From Oscillospiraceae bacterium (lineage in GTDB: Bacteria > Bacillota > Clostridia > Oscillospirales > Ruminococcaceae), in the NCBI GenBank assembly GCA_017442085.1, contig JAFSAW010000120.1, positions 1 to 35,677 of the forward strand: a stretch of 35,677 nt of DNA, read 5' to 3'. Below, one piece after another: positions 30,471 through 35,677 of the stretch; position 1 is the first letter of the stretch, and every line of letters begins with the position of its first letter. Under the pieces are notes generated by a model. It worked only from the letters and a program-made list of their open reading frames with translations, did not search any database and had not been told where the DNA came from. The translations under genes and the position numbers were made by a program.

Positions 30471-31061
30471 ATGTTTTTTAAAAAATCAAATAACAGCATA
30501 GACTATATAGTAGTCGGTCTTGGCAATCCTGGCAGCAAATATCAGAATACCCGCCACAACATAGGCTTTGAAACACTGGACTATATTGCCGACAAAAACA
30601 ATGTGTCGGTGACAAAGGCAAAGTTTTCGGCTTTGTACGGTGTGTGGGAAACCGAGGGCTGCAAGGTAATGCTGCTTAAACCGCAGACTTTTATGAATCT
30701 TTCGGGCGAAGCTGTTGTGCAGGCCGCAAGATTTTACAAGGTTCCTGCCGAAAACATCATTGTTATTTTCGATGATGTTTCGTTGGATGTGGGCAAAATG
30801 CGCATCCGTCAGAAAGGCAGTGCAGGGGGCCACAATGGCATAAAAAGCATTATCAGCCATATGGGACAGGATTTTCCAAGAATCAAAATGGGCGTGGGGC
30901 AGAAGCCTCATCCCGACTACGACCTTGCCGACTGGGTGCTGGGCAAGTTTACAGACAGCGACAAAAAGCTGCTGGCAGACCGCTTTGAAGATGCACACAG
31001 AGCCGTTAAGCTTATGGTTGGCGGCGACAGCCAGAAGGCTATGAACTTATATAACAGATAA
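30471..31061 (+). CDS. pth: peptidyl-tRNA hydrolase
   Basis: A 196-residue enzyme that frees tRNA from stalled peptidyl-tRNA. Motifs are VVGLGNPGSKYQNTRHNIGFETLD (catalytic His at about 31), LLKPQTFMNLSGEAV, IIVIFDDVSLDVGKMRIRQKGSAGGHNGIKSI (Asp at about 103) and RIKMGVGQKP. The ATG at 30471 lies one base after the prs stop (TGATATG) with no strong ribosome site, implying translational coupling; an in-frame ATG at 30411 would add 20 residues overlapping prs. Confidence 0.96.
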   Translation: MFFKKSNNSIDYIVVGLGNPGSKYQNTRHNIGFETLDYIADKNNVSVTKAKFSALYGVWETEGCKVMLLKPQTFMNLSGEAVVQAARFYKVPAENIIVIFDDVSLDVGKMRIRQKGSAGGHNGIKSIISHMGQDFPRIKMGVGQKPHPDYDLADWVLGKFTDSDKKLLADRFEDAHRAVKLMVGGDSQKAMNLYNR

Positions 31062-31073
31062 TTGAAAACAGAA

Positions 31074-31104
31074 GCCGTACGGGGTATCCTTTGCCCTGTA
31101 CGGC
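31074..31104 (+). repeat. 11-bp inverted repeat between pth and mfd
   Basis: GCCGTACGGGG (31074-31084) pairs with CCCTGTACGGC (31094-31104) with one G-U pair and a nine-base loop. No T run follows, so it is not a typical intrinsic terminator. It could be an RNA processing or stability element. Confidence 0.6.
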
Positions 31105-31163
31105 AACTGCTCGTTATAAACAAAATGTAATTTTTGTCGAAAAATATACAAAAAGGAGACAAT

Positions 31164-34100
31164 ATGCTTTTAAAGGAAATCAGCAGAACACCAGAATTTT
31201 TAAAGCTTGTAAATGAAATAAAGGGCTATTCTTCTCCGATAGCTCTGTTTGGTCTGTCGCAGACTGCCCGCGCAGCCTTTATTGCCGCGGTGCAGAAAGC
31301 CACAGACCGTCAGGTGCTGGTGCTTGCAAAGGATGAAAAAAATGCAAACAGGCTCAATGACGATATTATGTTTTTCGGCGAAAAAACACAGGTGTTTCCT
31401 GCAAGGGATTTAACCCTGCGTGCACTGGAGGGATTTTCCCGTGAGTACGAATACCGCCGCATACAGACAATGGGCTATCTTGTGTCCAAACGCTGTGACA
31501 TTGTTGTTTCCACAATGGAAGCAGCCCTTATGTATACAATGCCAAAGGAAAAATTTCTGCAGAACACCCTTACCATCAAGGATACCACAGTTATCAGACC
31601 TGCAGATCTGGTGCAGAGCCTTGTAAATGCGGGCTATATCCGCCGTGAAATGGTGGAAGGCCCCGGTCAGTTTGCACAGCGCGGTGATATTGTGGACCTT
31701 TACACCCCCGATATGCCAATGCCTGTGCGTATTGAGTTCTGGGGTGATGAGATTGACCGCATCAACACCTTTGAAATAGAAAGTCAGCGCCGTACACAGC
31801 AGATTAAAAAGGTGCATATTTCACCAGTAAAGGAAGTTCTGTTCACAACACCGCAGCAGGCAGTTGATGCAATAAACGGATATCGCAAAACTGTAAGCGG
31901 CAAACAGCTTGCCGCCTTTGACACAGCCTGCGAAAAGGATATGATTACCCTTAAAAACGGGATGATGCCGCAGGCTATGGACAAATATATCGGTATGTGC
32001 TACAGCGAAAAATCAACTCTGTTTGATTTTCTGGATAACCCTATTGTATTTATCGATGACTTTGCTGCGGCAAGAGAAGGCTATGAGCAGGTGCTGTGGC
32101 ACAACGGGCAGGATATCGAAACTTTGCTGGCAGACGGCATACTTGCAAAGGGTATGACAGATTTCTATGCCCCTTACAGCTATATGCTTGAAAAGGCAAA
32201 AACCTCACCTACAGTTATTGCCGAAGATTTTGTGCGCAGTGTAAGCGATGTAAGCCTTTCCAACATTGTCAACTTTACCTGTCACAATCTGCCAAGCTGG
32301 GCAGGTGAATACAAAGTGCTTGCCGAAGATGTTGGCGAGCTGATAAAACAGAAATATAAAATTGTGGTGCTGGCAGGTACAAAAAAATCTGCACAGGGCC
32401 TTGTGCGCGACCTTGAAAGCTTTGGCTACAGTGCATTTTATATGGAAAAGGACTGTGATATAGCCCCGGGCACCATTGGCGTTGCAGGGGGGCACACCCA
32501 GCAGGGCTTTGATTTGCCAGCCTACAAGCTGTGCCTTATCACAGGCCGCAAGCTTGATGTTTCAAAACAGAACTACAAGCGCAAAAAGGCAAAGGATGCA
32601 CTGACATCCATTGACGAAATTTCCAAAGGTGACTATGTTGTGCACCAGAACTACGGCATCGGTGTTTACGACGGCATACACAATGTAAGTATGCAGGGCG
32701 TTACAAAGGATTATCTTAAAATCAACTTTCAGGGCAAGGACAGCCTTTTTGTGCCTGTAACCCAGCTGGACCTTATCAGCCGTTACACCTATGCCCAGTC
32801 GGACGAAAAGGTTACACTTTCAAAGCTTGGTGGCGAAAGCTGGAAAAAGACAAAGGCCAAAGCCAAAAAGGCAACACAGGAGATGGCGGCAGAGCTTATC
32901 CGCCTTTATGCCGAGCGTGAACGTGCAAAGGGCTTTGCCTTTGAAGAAGATACCGAATGGCAGCGCGATTTTGAAGCCCGTTTTATCTATGACGAAACCG
33001 ACGACCAGCTTAAAGCCGTTGCCGAAATCAAAAAGGATATGGAAAGCCCATACCCTATGGAACGCCTTGTCTGCGGTGACGTTGGCGTCGGCAAAACCGA
33101 GGTTGCCCTGCGTGCCGCCTTCAAAGCGGTTATGAACAACAAGCAGGTGGCAATTCTTGTGCCAACCACAGTGCTTGCCTGGCAGCACTACAACACCCTT
33201 GTGCAGCGTATGGAAAGTTTCCCGATAAACATTCAGCTGCTTTCCCGTTTCCGCACACCAAAACAGAGGGAGCAGACAATAAAGGATATCAACAGTGGCG
33301 TGGCAAACATTGTTGTGGGCACCCACGCACTTATACAGAACAAGGTTAAGTTCAAGGACCTTGGTCTTGTTATCATAGACGAGGAACAGCGCTTTGGCGT
33401 TGCCCACAAGGAAAAGCTGGTTGAAGGCTTTAAAGGTGTTGACGTGCTTACTCTTTCCGCAACACCTATCCCAAGAACTTTAAGTATGGCACTCAACGGC
33501 ATACGCGATATGTCCACAATAGAAAAACCGCCTTTTGACCGTATCCCGATTGAAACCTATGTAAGCGAATTTGACGAAAAAATGGTAAGCTTTGCGCTTA
33601 ACCGCGAGCTTAACCGCGGCGGGCAGTGCTATTATCTTTACAACCGTGTGGAAACAATTGACAACTGTGCACTCCGTGTGCAGAAGATGTGCCCAAATGC
33701 CCGTGTGGCAGTTGCCCACGGCCAGATGGACGAGGCAACGCTTTCAAGGGTATGGCAGCAGCTTATCAACGGCGAAATTGATATTCTCGTGTGCACTACA
33801 ATTATCGAAACAGGCATCGACGTGCCAAACTGCAACACGCTGATTATCGAAGACTCTGACCGTATGGGTTTAAGCCAGCTTTATCAGATACGCGGCCGTG
33901 TGGGCCGTTCCACCCGTAAGGCGTATGCCTACTTTACCTTCCGCCGCAACAAAGTGCTCAACGAAATTGCAGTAAAACGCCTTAATGCAATACGCGAGTT
34001 TACCAGCTTTGGTTCGGGCTTTAAAATTGCAATGCGCGACCTGCAGATACGCGGTGCGGGCAGCATTCTGGGCAAAACACAAAGCGGTTTTATGGCATCT

Positions 34101-34631
34101 ATCGGTTACGATTTGTATGTCAAGCTGCTCAATCAGGCTATTGCTGTGGAAAAGGGCGAAGAAATCAAAACCGAAAAATCCGACTGTCTTATCGACATAA
34201 CGGTGGACGCATTTATTCCTGAAAAATATATCCCTTACACCATGAACCGCATTGAAAGCTACAAGCGCATAGCAAGCCTTGAAAACGAAGATGATGTCAG
34301 CGACCTGCTGGACGAACTTATCGACCGTTACGGCGATGTGCCGGACAGCGTTATGGGCCTTATTGACATTTCGCTTCTGCGTGTAAAAGCGGCAAGCGTC
34401 GGTATTTACGAGGTTGTACAGCGCAAGGACAATATTATGTTCTACTCCAACGATTTTGCAAAAATCGACATAGGCAGTGTGCTTAAAAATACAAAGCATA
34501 AAATTGCAATAAACAGTGTGAATAAGCCATATATTTCTGCACAGATTAAAAACGGTGAAAGCAGCCTGCAGGTTATGAAGGATATGCTGGAAACCTTTAA
34601 ACAGGCAGAAATTGCAGATAAAAAGGCATAA
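31164..34631 (+). CDS. mfd: transcription-repair coupling factor
   Basis: A 1155-residue protein of full family length. The N-terminal UvrB-like part contains GPGQFAQRGDIVDLYTPDMPMPVRIEFWGDEIDRINTFE. The RNA polymerase interaction (CarD-like) domain begins ISKGDYVVHQNYGIGVYDGI near residue 485. The RecG-like translocase has Walker A GDVGVGKTEVALRAAF (about 637), DEEQRFGV (about 738), LSATPIPRTLSMAL and motif VI QIRGRVGRSTRKAYAY. A C-terminal TRCF domain follows. Mfd removes stalled polymerase at DNA lesions and recruits UvrA. AAGGAG is well placed for the ATG at 31164; a TTG ten codons earlier is in frame but has no ribosome site. Confidence 0.97.
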   Translation: MLLKEISRTPEFLKLVNEIKGYSSPIALFGLSQTARAAFIAAVQKATDRQVLVLAKDEKNANRLNDDIMFFGEKTQVFPARDLTLRALEGFSREYEYRRIQTMGYLVSKRCDIVVSTMEAALMYTMPKEKFLQNTLTIKDTTVIRPADLVQSLVNAGYIRREMVEGPGQFAQRGDIVDLYTPDMPMPVRIEFWGDEIDRINTFEIESQRRTQQIKKVHISPVKEVLFTTPQQAVDAINGYRKTVSGKQLAAFDTACEKDMITLKNGMMPQAMDKYIGMCYSEKSTLFDFLDNPIVFIDDFAAAREGYEQVLWHNGQDIETLLADGILAKGMTDFYAPYSYMLEKAKTSPTVIAEDFVRSVSDVSLSNIVNFTCHNLPSWAGEYKVLAEDVGELIKQKYKIVVLAGTKKSAQGLVRDLESFGYSAFYMEKDCDIAPGTIGVAGGHTQQGFDLPAYKLCLITGRKLDVSKQNYKRKKAKDALTSIDEISKGDYVVHQNYGIGVYDGIHNVSMQGVTKDYLKINFQGKDSLFVPVTQLDLISRYTYAQSDEKVTLSKLGGESWKKTKAKAKKATQEMAAELIRLYAERERAKGFAFEEDTEWQRDFEARFIYDETDDQLKAVAEIKKDMESPYPMERLVCGDVGVGKTEVALRAAFKAVMNNKQVAILVPTTVLAWQHYNTLVQRMESFPINIQLLSRFRTPKQREQTIKDINSGVANIVVGTHALIQNKVKFKDLGLVIIDEEQRFGVAHKEKLVEGFKGVDVLTLSATPIPRTLSMALNGIRDMSTIEKPPFDRIPIETYVSEFDEKMVSFALNRELNRGGQCYYLYNRVETIDNCALRVQKMCPNARVAVAHGQMDEATLSRVWQQLINGEIDILVCTTIIETGIDVPNCNTLIIEDSDRMGLSQLYQIRGRVGRSTRKAYAYFTFRRNKVLNEIAVKRLNAIREFTSFGSGFKIAMRDLQIRGAGSILGKTQSGFMASIGYDLYVKLLNQAIAVEKGEEIKTEKSDCLIDITVDAFIPEKYIPYTMNRIESYKRIASLENEDDVSDLLDELIDRYGDVPDSVMGLIDISLLRVKAASVGIYEVVQRKDNIMFYSNDFAKIDIGSVLKNTKHKIAINSVNKPYISAQIKNGESSLQVMKDMLETFKQAEIADKKA

Positions 34632-34686
34632 TGTGCATTTTACAGTGCAAAGTTACAGACAACTGCTCTGCAGCGGAGGTTAAAAT

Positions 34687-35559
34687 ATGAAAAACAGTTA
34701 CGATATAATTATAATCGGCATGGGACCTGCAGGGGTTTCGGCGGCTTTGTATGCCCACCGTGCAGGCAGTGATGTGCTGGTTATCGGCGGCGAAAGCAAC
34801 GCTCTTGCAAAAGCTGAAAAGATAGACAACTATTACGGCGTGCCAAAAGGCACAAGCGGCCCGCAGCTTTTTGAAATGGGTGTAAATCAGCTTAAGGACA
34901 ACAACATCGACACCCTTGAAGGTCAGGTTGTATCAATTGAATGGTACGGCGATTTTGGTGTGAAAACAGTGGAAAATTCCTTTACTGCAAAAAGTGTAAT
35001 TCTTGCCACAGGCACACAGCGCCGTGCACCAAAAATAGAGGGCCTCAAAGACTTTGAAGGCCGCGGCGTAAGCTATTGTGCGGTGTGCGACGGCTTTTTC
35101 TACCGCGGCAAAACCGTGGCGGTACTGGGCGAGGGCGAATACGCAGCGGAAGAAGCAGCCTACCTTAAAAATCTTGCTCAAAAGGTATATATCCTTACAA
35201 ACGGCAAAGCACCGCAGAAGATTGCTGACGGTGTGGAATACATCGATAAAAAACTTGCACAGATAAAAGGCGAAGCCACTGTGCAGCAGGTTGTTTTTGA
35301 AGACGGCAGCACCATAGACACAAGCGGTGTTTTTGTGGCTGAAGGCGTTGCGGGGGCAGGTGATTTTGCCCGCAAACTTGGGGCAGAACTCAGTGGAAAC
35401 AGCATTGCTGCAGACGAAAAATGTGCAACAAATATCCCCGGCCTTTATGCTGCTGGGGACAACCTTGGCGGCATGCTTCAGGTGGCAAAAGCGGTTTATC
35501 AGGGTGCTGTTGCCGGCAGCGAAAGTGCAAAATATGTGCGCAGTCTGAAAGGAAATTAA
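34687..35559 (+). CDS. thioredoxin reductase-like flavoprotein without usual NADPH motifs
   Basis: A 290-residue low-molecular-weight TrxB-like protein. The FAD-binding motif is IIIGMGPAGVSAALYAHRAG (about 8-27), the redox-active pair is CAVCDG (Cys131 and Cys134), and the second FAD motif is GLYAAGDNLG near the end. The NADPH domain is altered: VLGEGEYAAEEA replaces GGGxSAxEEA, and the HRRxxxR motif that holds the NADPH phosphate is absent (TNGKAPQKIADG at that point). It is also shorter than usual (about 310-320). In clostridia such proteins include the ferredoxin-dependent FFTR enzymes, so a ferredoxin electron donor is plausible. GGAGG precedes the ATG. Confidence 0.84.
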   Translation: MKNSYDIIIIGMGPAGVSAALYAHRAGSDVLVIGGESNALAKAEKIDNYYGVPKGTSGPQLFEMGVNQLKDNNIDTLEGQVVSIEWYGDFGVKTVENSFTAKSVILATGTQRRAPKIEGLKDFEGRGVSYCAVCDGFFYRGKTVAVLGEGEYAAEEAAYLKNLAQKVYILTNGKAPQKIADGVEYIDKKLAQIKGEATVQQVVFEDGSTIDTSGVFVAEGVAGAGDFARKLGAELSGNSIAADEKCATNIPGLYAAGDNLGGMLQVAKAVYQGAVAGSESAKYVRSLKGN

Positions 35560-35562
35560 ACA

Positions 35563-35677
35563 ATGGAAATAAAAACAGGCAGATACAGACATTTTAAAGG
35601 CAACGAATACGAAGTCGTGGGCACCGCCCGCCACTCGGAAACGCTGGAGGAACTGGTGGTCTACCGCGCCCTGTACG
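35563..35677 (+). CDS. DUF1653 family protein, 5' part only
   Basis: The gene runs off the right edge after 38 complete codons. [20 protein letters not shown] followed by [18 protein letters not shown] is the start of a DUF1653 protein, a small widespread family of unknown function. AAGGA lies nine bases before the ATG, 4 bases after the flavoprotein stop, so the two are probably co-transcribed. Confidence 0.85.
   Translation, partial: MEIKTGRYRHFKGNEYEVVGTARHSETLEELVVYRALY

Noticed and set aside
34632..34655. hairpin after mfd (TGTGCA with TGCA)
   Set aside because: The stem is too short and has no T run, and the following gene is probably on the same transcript.
1..35677. CRISPR arrays, tRNA or rRNA genes, insertion sequences, riboswitches
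   Set aside because: No regularly spaced repeats, transposase-like frames, or recognisable tRNA, rRNA, T-box or common riboswitch core was seen on reading the intergenic regions. A covariance-model search was not possible here.

Overview
The window looks like a chromosomal segment of a low-GC, spore-forming Firmicute of the class Clostridia, probably a gut anaerobe. The reasons are a full-length spoIIE, the glmU-like/prs/pth/mfd gene order known from Bacillus and Clostridia, AGGAGG-type ribosome binding sites, several TTG starts, and a thioredoxin-reductase-like protein that lacks the usual NADPH motifs. The species cannot be named from the sequence. No rRNA, tRNA, CRISPR array, phage gene or insertion sequence is visible.

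Left part (1-9000). An OhrR/MarR-type peroxide sensor is followed by a MATE exporter, then three co-directional genes: a membrane acyltransferase, a GT-C-like membrane glycosyltransferase and a GNAT acetyltransferase. On the minus strand follow a P-II-like protein gene and a broken DUF1538 membrane protein gene (two frameshifts and an apparent fusion of its two halves). Then come brnQ (branched-chain amino acid carrier) and, convergent to it, a VanZ-family gene.

Middle (9000-16250). yqeG and an endonuclease IV-like TIM-barrel gene overlap. Next are efp and an extremely acidic, Cys/His-rich zinc-ribbon protein. A compact sdpR-sdpI-CPBP protease cassette follows, with a well-formed promoter embedded in TATTTAGA-N6-TCTAAATA operators. 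It looks like an autoregulated immunity or envelope-stress unit without an adjacent toxin. spoIIE lies after a perfect hairpin.

Surface polysaccharide region (16250-24132, all minus strand). From upstream to downstream: capE/fnlA, capF/fnlB, a PglD-like acyltransferase, capG/fnlC, a WbuB-like glycosyltransferase, a GT2 enzyme and its DUF2304 partner. A DUF1904 protein and another acyltransferase lie beyond. CapE-CapF-CapG form the known UDP-GlcNAc to UDP-L-FucNAc pathway, and WbuB is the family that transfers FucNAc-type sugars. No flippase, polymerase or initiating phosphotransferase is in the window.

Right part (24336-35677). pepT is divergent from the capsule cluster. A minus-strand group holds a small membrane protein, an AraC regulator and an MFS transporter. 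The housekeeping run is glmU-like/prs/pth/mfd, a TrxB-like flavoprotein and the start of a DUF1653 gene. The glmU-position gene encodes only the acetyltransferase (left-handed beta helix) half of GlmU, which is the most unusual feature of this otherwise conserved operon.
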